A DNA stretch of 44,908 nt from Chitinophagales bacterium (GTDB lineage: Bacteria > Bacteroidota > Bacteroidia > Chitinophagales > Chitinophagaceae): positions 1 to 44,908 of the forward strand of contig JAATFV010000188.1 of assembly GCA_015655015.1 (NCBI GenBank), written 5' to 3'. Positions 31,552 to 40,975 of the stretch are shown piece after piece. The first letter of the stretch is position 1. Each line of letters starts with the position of its first letter. The notes beneath the pieces are model-generated. The model was not told where the DNA came from, ran no database searches, and was given only the letters and a program-made list of their open reading frames with translations. Made by a program: the position numbers and the translations under genes.

Positions 31552-31582
31552 CAAATATATGAGTAGCTATTTAACTACGCAA
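31552..31582 (-). promoter_or_regulatory. Promoter of DUF4256 gene (TTG-N20-TATATTTG)
   Basis: Minus strand: TTG at 31582-31580 and TATATTTG at 31559-31552, spacer 20, matching Bacteroidota -33/-7 consensus. It lies 34 bases upstream of the DUF4256 start and directly after the terminator of the 49-residue ORF. Confidence 0.75.
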
Positions 31583-31590
31583 TTTTTTTT

Positions 31591-31630
31591 GAAAAAAAAA
31601 GGATGTTTACGCTGAAAGCGTAAACATCCT
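31591..31630 (-). terminator. Strong intrinsic terminator
   Basis: AGGATGTTTACGCT, loop (TTC on the minus strand), AGCGTAAACATCCT: a perfect 14-bp stem (31600-31630 in plus coordinates) followed on the minus strand by nine U. It is 23 bases after the stop of the 49-residue ORF. Confidence 0.93.
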
Positions 31631-31653
31631 TTGCTGCCTTATCGTTCGTCATA

Positions 31654-31803
31654 CTAATCCCACGCCATAAATCCCTTGTATGCAAAGTAAAGAATGGCAA
31701 TATATAAACTGTATTTCACCATTTTTTTGCTCACTTTGTAAGCTTTAAAAACTATTGGATTGTAAATCGATTTGTCGAAAGGCGCTTTTGTTGTCTGTTC
31801 CAT
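31654..31803 (-). CDS. 49-residue membrane protein, unrecognised
   Basis: Not recognised. The ORF runs from ATG (31803) to TAG, encoding 49 residues: a charged, Lys-rich first half (MEQTTKAPFDKSIYNP, then KAYKVSKKMVK) and one hydrophobic segment at about 31-46 (YSLYIAILYFAYKGFM) ending AWD. The pattern is that of a single-span small membrane protein with the basic part on the cytoplasmic side. Support for expression: a TACTTTTG -7 box 24 bases upstream and a strong terminator 23 bases downstream. No other gene uses these signals. Confidence 0.65.
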   Translation of the reverse strand: MEQTTKAPFDKSIYNPIVFKAYKVSKKMVKYSLYIAILYFAYKGFMAWD

Positions 31804-31826
31804 AATTTTTATATGATTTAATGACA

Positions 31827-31834
31827 CAAAAGTA
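31827..31834 (-). promoter_or_regulatory. -7 box TACTTTTG for the 49-residue ORF
   Basis: Minus-strand match to TAnnTTTG 24 bases before the ATG at 31803. No clear TTG at -33. The gap 31835-31906 before the TlpA-like stop has no other feature that I can support. Confidence 0.5.
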
Positions 31835-31906
31835 GAATGAAACAGTAGGCTGTGATTGTAAGAAAACGAAAGAATGGTTCATTGGGATTGGGTGGCGGAC
31901 GGGTAT

Positions 31907-33826
31907 TTATAACGGTATGTGCGTTTTCGTTGTTTCATCCTTCGCCAGTTCGATCATCGTTGATAGCTCTTCGACAGCTTCATTCGTATCACCGCTGAAG
32001 CCGGCCAGCTGAAAACGGATATGTCCGTTCTTATCTATTATAAATTTGGCGGGAATCCCGGTGACGCCATAACTATCGACCACTTTGTTCTTTTTGGTGA
32101 CCGGATCTTTTTTATCCATCAGCACCTCGAAGTCATAGTGCTGGCTCTCAATATAGGATTTGGCGTCCTTTTGAGGTTCTTCCGCTGTCTCCCAGGTATG
32201 GATAAAAAGAAAGGTAACATCCGGATCATCTTTGAATTTTTTTTGTGTCAGGGCCATTGCGGGAAATGATTTCTTACAGGGACCGCACCAGGTCGCCCAG
32301 AAGTCGAGCACAACGACCTTGCCTTTTAAGTCCCTGAGCGCTATCTTTTTTCCATTCAGATCGGTCAGGATAAAAGGGTGGGATGGTTTGTCGATCATCT
32401 GGCCGGCAATGCGGTCCCTGAAGGTTTTTGCGATGTCTTTTTCGATCCCTGCGATATAATCGTCAAAGCCGGCGCTGTCGCCTTTTACCTTATTATAAAG
32501 GGATTTGAATTCATTCATTATTTTTTCGTCGACCTTCCCTGACCGGATAACTTTGTCCAGGATCGCAAAGGCTTCCTGGTCCTTCTGGTTGGCCAGCAGT
32601 ATCCGGGAATAGTAATAATTCAGCGAATTGGACTGTTTTTCAATAGCATATGCCTTTTCGATGTAGACTAAGGCTTTCATGTACTCGTTTCGCTGATAAA
32701 GGATCACTGCATAATTGGTGCAGGCGGTAAGATAAGCTTTGAGCACTTCGCCGGTGTGGTTGTCATTTTTATTAACGGCCAGATATTCATCGGCTTTATT
32801 CAGCGAAACTTTATATAGGGATTCCGCGGTCTGCAAAAAATTGTTGCCGTACAGATAGCCGGCGATGTTATTATAGGCTGTACTCTTATAATATCCCGTT
32901 TCGATGGTATTTAACGCTTCTTTTGCTTTGGCAGAATCCTTTTCCCGGGCATAGGCGCTGGCGACAGCCATGCGCACATAGTCATATTGTATGTAGTCAT
33001 TTCTAAAATCCTCTTCGGGGAACCGCTGCAGCCAATTATAATATGCTTTTTCCATTCCGGATGCGGATGTTACCTTGTATATGGAATCGACGGCGCTATT
33101 CCTGGCAGCCTTTCCTTTGGGGAATTTCAACAGCTCCAATTTGTAAATCGAATCTCCCTTTGCCTTTTGTTTCAAATAGGCGTAGCCATTTAATACATTT
33201 TGCCAGTCCGATTCCGTATTGCTTTGTAATAAGTTTTGCAATTCAGTTTGCAGGATCTCCTGGTTTTTGGGATTTTTCGAATGCGCCAGGCATAAGAAAT
33301 AAATATTAGTATAGGTGCTTTTGGAGGAAGGGTATTCCTGTATTTGTTTTTCTACCAACACAAGGGCTTTCTCCTGGTCGGGTGCGATTCCGGTCGCCTC
33401 GTCGCCGTATGCGTAAATGAAGGATCTGATGCCTGCCAGGTCTGTTCTCTCCTGGTTAGGACCGTTGATGTCGAATAAATAGCCTTCGCCTTTATTGTTC
33501 TCGTTCAGTGTACCTTGCGAAAAGCTGATCGCCAACAGTTTTGCATCCGCGGGGATGTTCAGGTGATATGTATAACCGCCACCTGAATAATTCGCCGTCA
33601 ATTTTTCCGCATTTGGGTATTTTATTGTCTTGTAAAAGCTGACGGTGGCGATCACTTCTTTGCCTTGCTGAATTTTTGTTTTACCGGGAATAAAAGTGAT
33701 GTCCACCGAATCCCCTTGCCCGGGAAGTGGTGTACTTAATATTATATTTTCGTAGGCTGTCTGCTGGGCCATGCCGATGGCCGACAATCCCGTTATAAGA
33801 TACAATAAGATTAATCCTGTCTTCAT
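31907..33826 (-). CDS. TlpA-like thioredoxin with long N-terminal region
   Basis: 639 residues. A signal peptide (about 1-20) exports the protein. Residues about 25-130 look beta-rich, and about 150-470 are helical with TPR-like repetition (NYYYSRILLANQKDQEAFAILDKV). The C-terminal ~150 residues are a TlpA/AhpC-TSA-type thioredoxin with WCGPC (Cys514 and Cys517) in DFWATWCGPCKKSFP and the cis-Pro region GVTGIPAKFIID. It is expected to be a periplasmic or outer-membrane-associated disulfide reductase. It is the third gene after susC and susD (39-base gap), so it probably works with material imported by them. Confidence 0.9.
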   Translation of the reverse strand: MKTGLILLYLITGLSAIGMAQQTAYENIILSTPLPGQGDSVDITFIPGKTKIQQGKEVIATVSFYKTIKYPNAEKLTANYSGGGYTYHLNIPADAKLLAISFSQGTLNENNKGEGYLFDINGPNQERTDLAGIRSFIYAYGDEATGIAPDQEKALVLVEKQIQEYPSSKSTYTNIYFLCLAHSKNPKNQEILQTELQNLLQSNTESDWQNVLNGYAYLKQKAKGDSIYKLELLKFPKGKAARNSAVDSIYKVTSASGMEKAYYNWLQRFPEEDFRNDYIQYDYVRMAVASAYAREKDSAKAKEALNTIETGYYKSTAYNNIAGYLYGNNFLQTAESLYKVSLNKADEYLAVNKNDNHTGEVLKAYLTACTNYAVILYQRNEYMKALVYIEKAYAIEKQSNSLNYYYSRILLANQKDQEAFAILDKVIRSGKVDEKIMNEFKSLYNKVKGDSAGFDDYIAGIEKDIAKTFRDRIAGQMIDKPSHPFILTDLNGKKIALRDLKGKVVVLDFWATWCGPCKKSFPAMALTQKKFKDDPDVTFLFIHTWETAEEPQKDAKSYIESQHYDFEVLMDKKDPVTKKNKVVDSYGVTGIPAKFIIDKNGHIRFQLAGFSGDTNEAVEELSTMIELAKDETTKTHIPL

Positions 33827-33865
33827 TGATTTTTTTTTTAACTGTTCGGGTATCCTGGTTGCCTG

Positions 33866-35356
33866 TTAATAACCCGGATTTTGCGTTAGTTTGCTGTCAC
33901 TATTTAATTCGGTCAGGGAAATGGGATATAGCTGATCGTCTGTTGACCATGTTCCTCCTTTGGCAGTGCTGATAATTGGCATTATTTCGTCCGCCCGGGC
34001 AATACCAGGGTTGGACAGGCCTTTCAACCTTTTGAGGGTGAGCCAGCGGTCGCCCAGTTCGGTGAACAGCTCCACCTGCCTTTCATGCTCCATGGCCAGC
34101 AGGGCGTCATTTTTGGATAGCGTCGATGAGAGCGCAGGCAACGGGTCAGGGACGTCCGTCGTACTGGCTGCTCTTGCCCTGGCGCGGATGGTGTTCAGAT
34201 CTGCGATACCACCGGCTATATCTCCATTCTGAATGGAAGCTTCAGCCCTGATGAGATATTGTTCTGCCAGTCGCAAGATCATCTGATCCTCCGTAAGCGG
34301 TATTGCTGCCGTGCCCGTGTTACGTACCTTGTATTTATAGGGAAAATAATAGGTAGTGCTGCCGGACTGAAAAGACCCCACCCAGCTGGTCTTTCTGCTG
34401 TCGCCGTCTTCAAAGGCGTTATAAAGCCCATTGCTCAGGCTCACCGGATTGGAGTAACCGGGTGGAGTGGTGAGGATGAATATATTTGCGTCATAGGTAT
34501 TCCAGCTGCTATTGGCCGTCGGTTGAAATTGCAGGATGGCTTCCTTGCTGGTAACCAGGAAAACGTTAGCCAGTGTTTCGAGCTGATAGGTATCTGTTTG
34601 ACTGATCACCTTTGTTGCTTCGGCAATGGCATTTGGATAGTCGCCGGTTTGCAGGTAGACGCGGGCGAGTAATGCTGCTGCGGCCCATTTGTTCGGTCTG
34701 AGCCGGGTGGTAGTCGAAACTGTTTCAAGATCCGCATTCGTATAATCCGGGCCTAACAAATTTTCAGCATCCTGGAGATCGGAGATGATAAGCTGGTATA
34801 CCTGTGCCTCAGGAGTCCTTGCTTTCTGCTCATTCTGCGTGTAGTCGGTCGCCGTAACGACCGGCACATCGCCGTGTAAGGTCACCAGGTAATAATAAAA
34901 CAGCGCCCGGGTAAACTTTGCCTCTCCTGAAAGTCTTGTTATTACATCCGGGCTTAGTTTATTAGGACCGGCGATACCCTCAAGGATCTGGTTGGTGACA
35001 TAAATGTATTTATAAAACTCAGACCAGAAATAGGTGAAGGTATTGGTCAGATTATTCGCGTACAGCGCGGTATTTACGGGAGAGCCGATGCCATATGCGG
35101 TCAGCTCGTCCGCAGAAAGCCCGGCAGCTATGGAAAAGTAGGGAAAGTAGCCTTCCGAATTACGGGTGGCATTGGCATACACACCCGTCATCAGGCCTAT
35201 TGCCGCGGCATTTGATTGGAAAACTTCCGCACCGTCTACTTTGGCCGCAGTGGTCGGAACAGTAACAAATTTTTTACAGGACGTTGCAGTGCCGAGAAGA
35301 GCCAGGAAAGGCAGGGCGAAAACAAGAGATCTTCTATTGATAAGTATGAATTTCAT
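33866..35356 (-). CDS. SusD/RagB-family outer-membrane lipoprotein
   Basis: 496 residues. Lipoprotein signal with Cys27 (TATSCKKF). The SusD fold is recognised from the N-terminal helical part (DGAEVFQSNAAAIGLMTGVYAN), the central TPR-like AKFTRALFYYYLVTLHGDVPVVT, and the C-terminal LRLAEQYLIRAEA and HERQVELFTELGDRWLTLKR motifs. It is the surface-exposed lid that binds substrate and hands it to the SusC porin. Gap to susC is 18 bases. The substrate is not known; no polysaccharide hydrolase gene is next to it. Confidence 0.95.
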   Translation of the reverse strand: MKFILINRRSLVFALPFLALLGTATSCKKFVTVPTTAAKVDGAEVFQSNAAAIGLMTGVYANATRNSEGYFPYFSIAAGLSADELTAYGIGSPVNTALYANNLTNTFTYFWSEFYKYIYVTNQILEGIAGPNKLSPDVITRLSGEAKFTRALFYYYLVTLHGDVPVVTATDYTQNEQKARTPEAQVYQLIISDLQDAENLLGPDYTNADLETVSTTTRLRPNKWAAAALLARVYLQTGDYPNAIAEATKVISQTDTYQLETLANVFLVTSKEAILQFQPTANSSWNTYDANIFILTTPPGYSNPVSLSNGLYNAFEDGDSRKTSWVGSFQSGSTTYYFPYKYKVRNTGTAAIPLTEDQMILRLAEQYLIRAEASIQNGDIAGGIADLNTIRARARAASTTDVPDPLPALSSTLSKNDALLAMEHERQVELFTELGDRWLTLKRLKGLSNPGIARADEIMPIISTAKGGTWSTDDQLYPISLTELNSDSKLTQNPGY

Positions 35357-35374
35357 TTTTTCTGTATTGAATGA

Positions 35375-38300
35375 TTAAAAACTCAGAGCAGCACCGAAAG
35401 TCATCACGCGAAGTGGCGCAACCAGTCCTTGCCCTTCCGGATCGGGTCCTTTATATTTGGTGATTGTAAATAGATTCTGCGCCTGGAAATAGATCCTCAC
35501 CTTGTCAATCTTTACGTGTTTAAGCCATTTTTCGGGAAACGAATAGCTAAAAGAGACATTTTTTAACCGGATATAGGAGGCGTCGGTATAAGCGGCATCG
35601 CTATATTGCTCATAGGTGTAGGCTGTCCCGGCCGCGCTGGAAGTAGATGATGTAAACTGCTGGTATTTGGCGATATCGTTCGGATGGTGCCAGACGTTGT
35701 TGAGCAGTTCAACCGGAAGATTGTTGTTGCCGGAGTTGAATGTGCCAGGTGCCGAATTTCTAAGCAGGTAATTGGACCCCATCTGTTTTACAAAGGAGAA
35801 GAAGAGGTCCAGCCCAAATCCATGATAGGTGAACGAATTCTGGAAGCCTCCATAAAATCTGGGGTCCATAGTCAGGCTTTTGGAATAATAGTCAGGTGTT
35901 GTAGGCTGTGCAACGATGTTGTGTTTGCTATCATAGAACTGGTAGACGCCCGTTTGCGGGTTGACGCCAGCAGCCTGGTAGACAAATTGAAGAGTGATCG
36001 GTTTCCCGATGACCAGCTGTTGACTGTAGGGCGAAGTAGCCAGCCCGGGGAATGAAACGAGTTTATTACGGTAGACGGTGATATTGAAATTGGTTGTCCA
36101 GGTGAAGGATTTTGAATTGATGTTCTTAGTCGTAAAGGTGAGCTCTGTTCCTGTATTTTGTACAGTCGCCTGTCTGTTGAGCAGCACGGAAGTGAAACCC
36201 GTAATCGAGGGCATCGCGTAATTCAACAGTTGATTGGACGTGTGGTTTCTAAAATAGCTTCCTGTGACCAGGATACGATCTTTCAAAAAACCCAGCTCCA
36301 GACCAAATTCCAGTTTCTTGACCTGTTCCCAGGCATAATTAGTCGATAGCAGGTTGTCCGGTGAGAGGGCGATAGCGCCCTGATAGGGCCGGGCCTGGGT
36401 AATAAAGGAGTTCAGGGAAGCGTAGGCATAGTTGTAAAGCGGTGCATTTCCGGTTACACCATAACTGCCTCTTATTTTCCCAAAGCTTAAAAAGCGCACA
36501 TTATCCCTGAAGAAGTTTTCTCCTGTAAATATCCAGGCGGCGCCTGCTGCACCAAAATCGCCAAACTTCCGGCCTGGCCCGAAACGGCTGCTGCCATCAC
36601 GGCGGGCAGTGAGGTTCAGCAGATATTTGTCCGCCCAGTCATAGTTGATGCGGCTATAAATGGAATTAAACCGGTACAATTCGTTAGTAGATGTACTATT
36701 GTATATGCTGGTGGCCCCGGCCAGCGTGCCGAGCAGCGCGTCATTGGTATATCCTTGTCCCAGCACTTGCTGGCCGACGGTGCTGGTATTCTGAAATGTC
36801 GTACCGATCAATGCGTTCAACCGTCCTCTGCCAATACGCCCGACATAGGAAAGCTGGGGCTCGGCAATCCATGAAGCTACCGTGTTAAAGCTAAAGGAGG
36901 CGGTGCCTGTTGGATTGGTGATATACGGGTTGCCGACCTGTGTCGCTATGGTGTAAGCATAGGCCCCGTTCACGACGGAAGTATTGTAGCCGCCGGTCAC
37001 TTTGAACGTAAGCGGCTCCAGTATTTTGTAGCTAAAGGCGGCGCTGGCCGTAAAGTTGCTGGTTTTGCCTTTATAGGTATTGTAAAACCCTGCAAAGGGA
37101 TTGCCTGTACTATAATCCTTGTAATTAATGCTGCCGTCGGGATTAAAGGGCTCTGGTGCGTCCGGCGCCAGCGTTACATTGGGAGTCGGGTCATAGGAGG
37201 GCAAAAAGGTATTGTCGACGAGATAATTTACGTTAAGGTCTGCGTGAATACGCCTGTTGGCAGACGAAGAGGACAATGCGAGGCCGGCAGAGATCTTATT
37301 GGAATTGTAGTTGCCTGCGATCACAGGGAACGGGGGCTTGTTGATATTATAACCGCCGTAGACCCGGAAAGAGGTATTCGCGTCACCCCCGCTCATGGCT
37401 ATCTGGGCATCTGTAGTCTGGATCACTTTCCCCAACAACTTTTTTTGCCAGTCTGCATTGCGGGTAGTGTCCCATAAGATAAGATCCGGGGCGTTGCTGA
37501 CAGTTTTTACAGCGCCCGTGTTTCGGAAGGCCTCATTTCTCATGGCCAGGTACTGCGTGATATTCATCAGGTTTCTCTCGGGAGGTGTCTCCGATAGACC
37601 CGTATAGACATTCGCGTCGAATCTTACCGGGCCTGCTTTACCCTTTTTGGTAGTGATGAGAATAACGCCGTTGGCCGCGCGGGAGCCATATATGGCTGTT
37701 GCGTCGCCGTCTTTCAGGACGTCAACGGATTCAATGGACGCGGGATTGATGAAGCTGAATGGATTGGAGTCTCCGGAACCGCCGGTGCCTACATTGGATA
37801 ACATTTGGCCGTTGTAGGGTACTCCGTCAATAACATAAAGAGGCTGCTTGTCCTGGCTAATGCTATTGACCCCTCTGATCTGAACATTGACCGAGCTGTT
37901 TGGCAGACCGGAATTTTGCGTGATAAACAGGCCGGGTACCCTTCCTTCCAGGGCGGTTAGTACATTGGTCACCGGCTGCTTTTCGATATCTTCCGCTTTT
38001 ACAGTAGAGACATTGCCTACGTTCAGCCGCCGCGTCGTCGTGCCATAGGCGACGATCTGCAATTCGTCGAGCTGGCTGTTGGATGGAGAAAGGACGATGT
38101 GCAGCTCACCCGTTAACGAGGTAGTTGTTATACGTATTTCTTTGGACTGGTATCCTATATAACTTATCATCAATACATCTCCTTCTGCAACATTCAGGGA
38201 AAATATGCCGATGGCATTGCTGGAGGTGGATGACTTGCGGCCTTTGAGCGTAATGGTAGCGCCATGGAGGGGCAGGCCATCGCTGCCCGTGACACGACCA

Positions 38301-38683
38301 TGAATGGGGGGAGGAGAGGAGCTGCTCTCCTCTTTGGCGGGAGCGGGCGGGGCAGCAGGCGCCGGCTTTCGGCTCAGGATGATCGTCGTATTCTTGACGG
38401 AAAAGTCCAACGGCTGATCTTTAAACACTTCCTGCAGGAAGGTACGCAGAGGGACCTGGGTGACGTTCAGGGTCACAGGCCTGGTTGCGTTGAGGAGGTC
38501 TGAATTGTAAACTACCGAGTAGCCTGTCTGTTTTCTAATAACAGTGATCACCTCTTGTAGAGAAGCATTTTTGCCGTTAAAGGTGATTGTTTGTGAAAGG
38601 CCTTTGGCGGAAACATTGAAAATGGCCGCCATCAATAAAATCATAGTCAATTTCATGACTAGCAGAGTTTGGTTAAATTGCAT
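35375..38683 (-). CDS. SusC/RagA TonB-dependent outer-membrane transporter
   Basis: 1102 residues. After the signal peptide comes an STN domain (about 30-105, NASLQEVITVIRKQTGYSVVYN), a carboxypeptidase-regulatory-like domain (about 125-210, VTGSDGLPLHGATITLKG), then the plug (VNVQIRGVNSISQDKQPLYVIDGVPY) and a long barrel ending in F (GAALSF). The STN domain is the mark of transporters that signal to an anti-sigma factor, and a FecR gene and sigma gene lie just upstream. It imports an unknown substrate with SusD, driven by TonB. Start at 38683; an inner Met at residue 10 also gives a signal peptide. Confidence 0.95.
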   Translation of the reverse strand: MQFNQTLLVMKLTMILLMAAIFNVSAKGLSQTITFNGKNASLQEVITVIRKQTGYSVVYNSDLLNATRPVTLNVTQVPLRTFLQEVFKDQPLDFSVKNTTIILSRKPAPAAPPAPAKEESSSSPPPIHGRVTGSDGLPLHGATITLKGRKSSTSSNAIGIFSLNVAEGDVLMISYIGYQSKEIRITTTSLTGELHIVLSPSNSQLDELQIVAYGTTTRRLNVGNVSTVKAEDIEKQPVTNVLTALEGRVPGLFITQNSGLPNSSVNVQIRGVNSISQDKQPLYVIDGVPYNGQMLSNVGTGGSGDSNPFSFINPASIESVDVLKDGDATAIYGSRAANGVILITTKKGKAGPVRFDANVYTGLSETPPERNLMNITQYLAMRNEAFRNTGAVKTVSNAPDLILWDTTRNADWQKKLLGKVIQTTDAQIAMSGGDANTSFRVYGGYNINKPPFPVIAGNYNSNKISAGLALSSSSANRRIHADLNVNYLVDNTFLPSYDPTPNVTLAPDAPEPFNPDGSINYKDYSTGNPFAGFYNTYKGKTSNFTASAAFSYKILEPLTFKVTGGYNTSVVNGAYAYTIATQVGNPYITNPTGTASFSFNTVASWIAEPQLSYVGRIGRGRLNALIGTTFQNTSTVGQQVLGQGYTNDALLGTLAGATSIYNSTSTNELYRFNSIYSRINYDWADKYLLNLTARRDGSSRFGPGRKFGDFGAAGAAWIFTGENFFRDNVRFLSFGKIRGSYGVTGNAPLYNYAYASLNSFITQARPYQGAIALSPDNLLSTNYAWEQVKKLEFGLELGFLKDRILVTGSYFRNHTSNQLLNYAMPSITGFTSVLLNRQATVQNTGTELTFTTKNINSKSFTWTTNFNITVYRNKLVSFPGLATSPYSQQLVIGKPITLQFVYQAAGVNPQTGVYQFYDSKHNIVAQPTTPDYYSKSLTMDPRFYGGFQNSFTYHGFGLDLFFSFVKQMGSNYLLRNSAPGTFNSGNNNLPVELLNNVWHHPNDIAKYQQFTSSTSSAAGTAYTYEQYSDAAYTDASYIRLKNVSFSYSFPEKWLKHVKIDKVRIYFQAQNLFTITKYKGPDPEGQGLVAPLRVMTFGAALSF

Positions 38684-38752
38684 ACTTTTACAGTAGTTTG
38701 GGTGTGTAATAAGCAGTTCAGAAAACAGATCTTTTATGCTGCCCGGACGCCC

Positions 38753-38778
38753 GCCGCCATGCCTGCACGCATGGCGGC
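38753..38778. repeat. Hairpin between fecR and susC
   Basis: GCCGCCATGC, 6-base loop, GCATGGCGGC: a perfect 10-bp stem in the 147-base gap. No U-tract follows, so it may be a partial terminator or a processing site that separates regulator and transporter expression. Confidence 0.75.
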
Positions 38779-38830
38779 TTCTGTCTTAAACAACAGTTGC
38801 CTAAGGATAAAGAATAATTAGAGCGGTGGC

Positions 38831-40009
38831 TTATTGCATTACAATCAGCTTTTTCCCCTCAATCTTAAATTTGACCCCCATTTCACTCAAAGCCTCCAAT
38901 ACCTGGGATAGATTGAGGTCCCGTTTCATGTCACCGGAGAATTTGATATCCGGTGTGCCCACGGCATATATTACATCGACGTCATACCAGCGGGAAAGCT
39001 GCCTCATGGCGTCTTGCAAAGAAGTCTGGTTAAATTGGAACGTGCCATTTTTCCAGGCTATAGTTTGATCGATGTCCGCAGCATGTACGGTGAGGTGTGC
39101 ATCAGGCGTCAATTCCGCCTGCTGGCCCGGCTTCAGGACAGCCGGTGCTGTACTTCCTGCGGAGACCCGGACAGCGCCGCTGATCAGCGTTGTCCTCAGA
39201 CGCTCTTCGTCTTCATATGCATTCACATCAAAGCTAGTCCCCAGTACTTCTATAGTGGCTTTATTTGTCGTGACGATAAATGGCTGACTAAGGTTCCTGG
39301 CTACTTCCAGGTATACTTCCCCTGTCACGACGACATTCCGCCCGGCGCCTGTAAATTTTGCAGGAAACTTTATCGAGGATAAGGCATTCAGCCAAACCTT
39401 GCTTCCATCGGGCAAAACGATGCGATACTGACCGCCTCTGGGAGTAGAAATGGTGTTATACAGCGATCCATCGGGACTGTCTTTACCGGCAGTATAGGTC
39501 AGCTGGCCATTGTCTTGTTTTGCGATCTTTGTGCTTCCCTGGCTGGTGATAAACCCTTTCTCCGCGTCGTCGAGCGTTATCCTGGTCCCGTCCGCCAGGG
39601 TTAGCACGGCTTTATCACCTCCGGGTAAAACATCCTGTTGTAATGGCCTGCTGTTGTTTTTGGCTGTAGCTGCCCATGGCGGAGCTTTCATTAGCCGCCA
39701 CGTGGCGGCGCCTGCTACCAGCAATAAAATGGCTGCCGCATAACGGACCCGGGATTTAGTAAGAAAGCGGATGCGGTGGCGGGCGGGAACGATGGAATGG
39801 GTCTCAATATTAGCCCAGATCTCGTTTTTTAGCTCATTGTTCCAAAGGACGTTCGACTCCATTTTATCAAAGGTGTCCTGTATATCCGCGTTGATCCAGT
39901 CCTTGTAGGTATCGTCGGACAACATCGCAGAAAACTCCTGCCACTCGCCGGGGCTTAATTCACCCGTTTGGTAATGTGTTATGAGCTGATAAAACCTTTC
40001 TGCTGTCAT
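38831..40009 (-). CDS. FecR-family anti-sigma factor
   Basis: 392 residues from the ATG at 40009; a GTG 10 codons upstream is open but unlikely. The N-terminal cytoplasmic domain (about 1-75, ANTI-sigma part: FYQLITHYQTGELSPGEWQEF) is followed by one membrane segment (about 83-101) and a periplasmic FecR domain (about 125-300: GGQYRIVLPDGSKVWLNALSSI) and a C-terminal STN-like tail (DLNLSQVLEALSEMGVKF). It transmits the signal from the STN domain of SusC to the sigma factor. It lies 41 bases after the sigma gene. Confidence 0.93.
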   Translation of the reverse strand: MTAERFYQLITHYQTGELSPGEWQEFSAMLSDDTYKDWINADIQDTFDKMESNVLWNNELKNEIWANIETHSIVPARHRIRFLTKSRVRYAAAILLLVAGAATWRLMKAPPWAATAKNNSRPLQQDVLPGGDKAVLTLADGTRITLDDAEKGFITSQGSTKIAKQDNGQLTYTAGKDSPDGSLYNTISTPRGGQYRIVLPDGSKVWLNALSSIKFPAKFTGAGRNVVVTGEVYLEVARNLSQPFIVTTNKATIEVLGTSFDVNAYEDEERLRTTLISGAVRVSAGSTAPAVLKPGQQAELTPDAHLTVHAADIDQTIAWKNGTFQFNQTSLQDAMRQLSRWYDVDVIYAVGTPDIKFSGDMKRDLNLSQVLEALSEMGVKFKIEGKKLIVMQ

Positions 40010-40050
40010 AATGGAGCGCTTTGGTATAATAAAGACCACTGAAATTTAAA

Positions 40051-40677
40051 TCAGGCGTAATGGCTCTGAAAAAAAAATAAAAAAATAAAAAGAGCAGTCG
40101 CAGAGGTATCTCCAAAGTAGGAAGGCAGGGCCTTTCGCAGGTGATTTCTTACTGATTTCCGAGCCAGTTCAAGATGTTTTTTAGCCGTTGCCCTGCTGAT
40201 CTGTAATTCTTCCGCCACCTGGTCCAGCGTGCCATTTTCCCGTTCGATCCGTTGATACACCTGCTTTTGCTGGAAAGGTAGCCGGTTGATGGCCCTCTGC
40301 CAGAGGTTTTCGAACTCCCTTTGTTCGGCTGCTATCTGGATAGGGTGACTGGCCGTCCCGTCCGGGCGGTTCAATTGATCTTTTAGCCTGGCTTGCCGGG
40401 ATAATTGCTTGAAATAATTGAAGACCGCATTCCGGGTAGCGATAAACAAGTAGTCTTTCAGGCTGGCTACCTGTTCCAAAACGGCGCGACGCTCCCATAA
40501 TTTTATAAAAGTCTGTTGTAAGACCTCTTTTGCTTCTTCGGGATCCTGTGTAAATCTGACCAGGGTATTATAGATAGTCCCGCTATAGAGCTCATAGATC
40601 CGGTTGAAAGCGTGGCCATCACCCTTTGCTACGCGCACTAGCAGCTCTTTTTCATTATATCTGTTGTTATCAGGCAA
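40051..40677 (-). CDS. ECF-type sigma-70 factor
   Basis: 208 residues. Region 2 (AFNRIYELYSGTIYNTLVRFTQDPEEAKEVLQQTFIKLWERR) and region 4 with its helix-turn-helix (LDQVAEELQISRATAKKHLELARKSV) are clear. The end carries an uncommon hydrophobic tail (ATALFIFLFFFQSH), seen in other Bacteroidota sigma factors of susCD loci. The start at 40677 is TTG; no ATG occurs in the first 50 codons. It should direct transcription of the susCD operon when released by FecR. Confidence 0.92.
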   Translation of the reverse strand: MPDNNRYNEKELLVRVAKGDGHAFNRIYELYSGTIYNTLVRFTQDPEEAKEVLQQTFIKLWERRAVLEQVASLKDYLFIATRNAVFNYFKQLSRQARLKDQLNRPDGTASHPIQIAAEQREFENLWQRAINRLPFQQKQVYQRIERENGTLDQVAEELQISRATAKKHLELARKSVRNHLRKALPSYFGDTSATALFIFLFFFQSHYA

Positions 40678-40938
40678 TTCAGTTCGGGTTTTACGACGGG
40701 AAACTATAAAAGTAGCGAAAGGAAGCGAGATTTTTTTTCACTTTCAGCATCCGGATCGCGTTCGCTACAAACAAAAAAACGCAGCATATCCTCTGCTATT
40801 TGCGGTCATTATGCCGGGTAGAAGCCGCTATTCATTATTAAAATTTATGAAAGAGGTGCGCCTAAGAGGGCAGATGAAATGACCAGGAATTAGGTGAAGC
40901 CCCGGGCGATATTTGATTTAACCAATTTTTAGGCGCTC

Positions 40939-40954
40939 TAAATTTGTACTTTTG
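40939..40954 (+). promoter_or_regulatory. Two adjoining -7 boxes before AraC gene
   Basis: TAAATTTG at 40939-40946 and TACTTTTG at 40947-40954 both match TAnnTTTG; the first has TTG at 40913-40915 with a 23-base spacer. They lie 22-37 bases before the AraC start. The rest of the 298-base gap 40678-40975 shows a weak minus-strand box (TACTTTTA) for the sigma gene and nothing else that I can support. Confidence 0.5.
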
Positions 40955-40975
40955 TAGAATATCAATAAAATTGAG

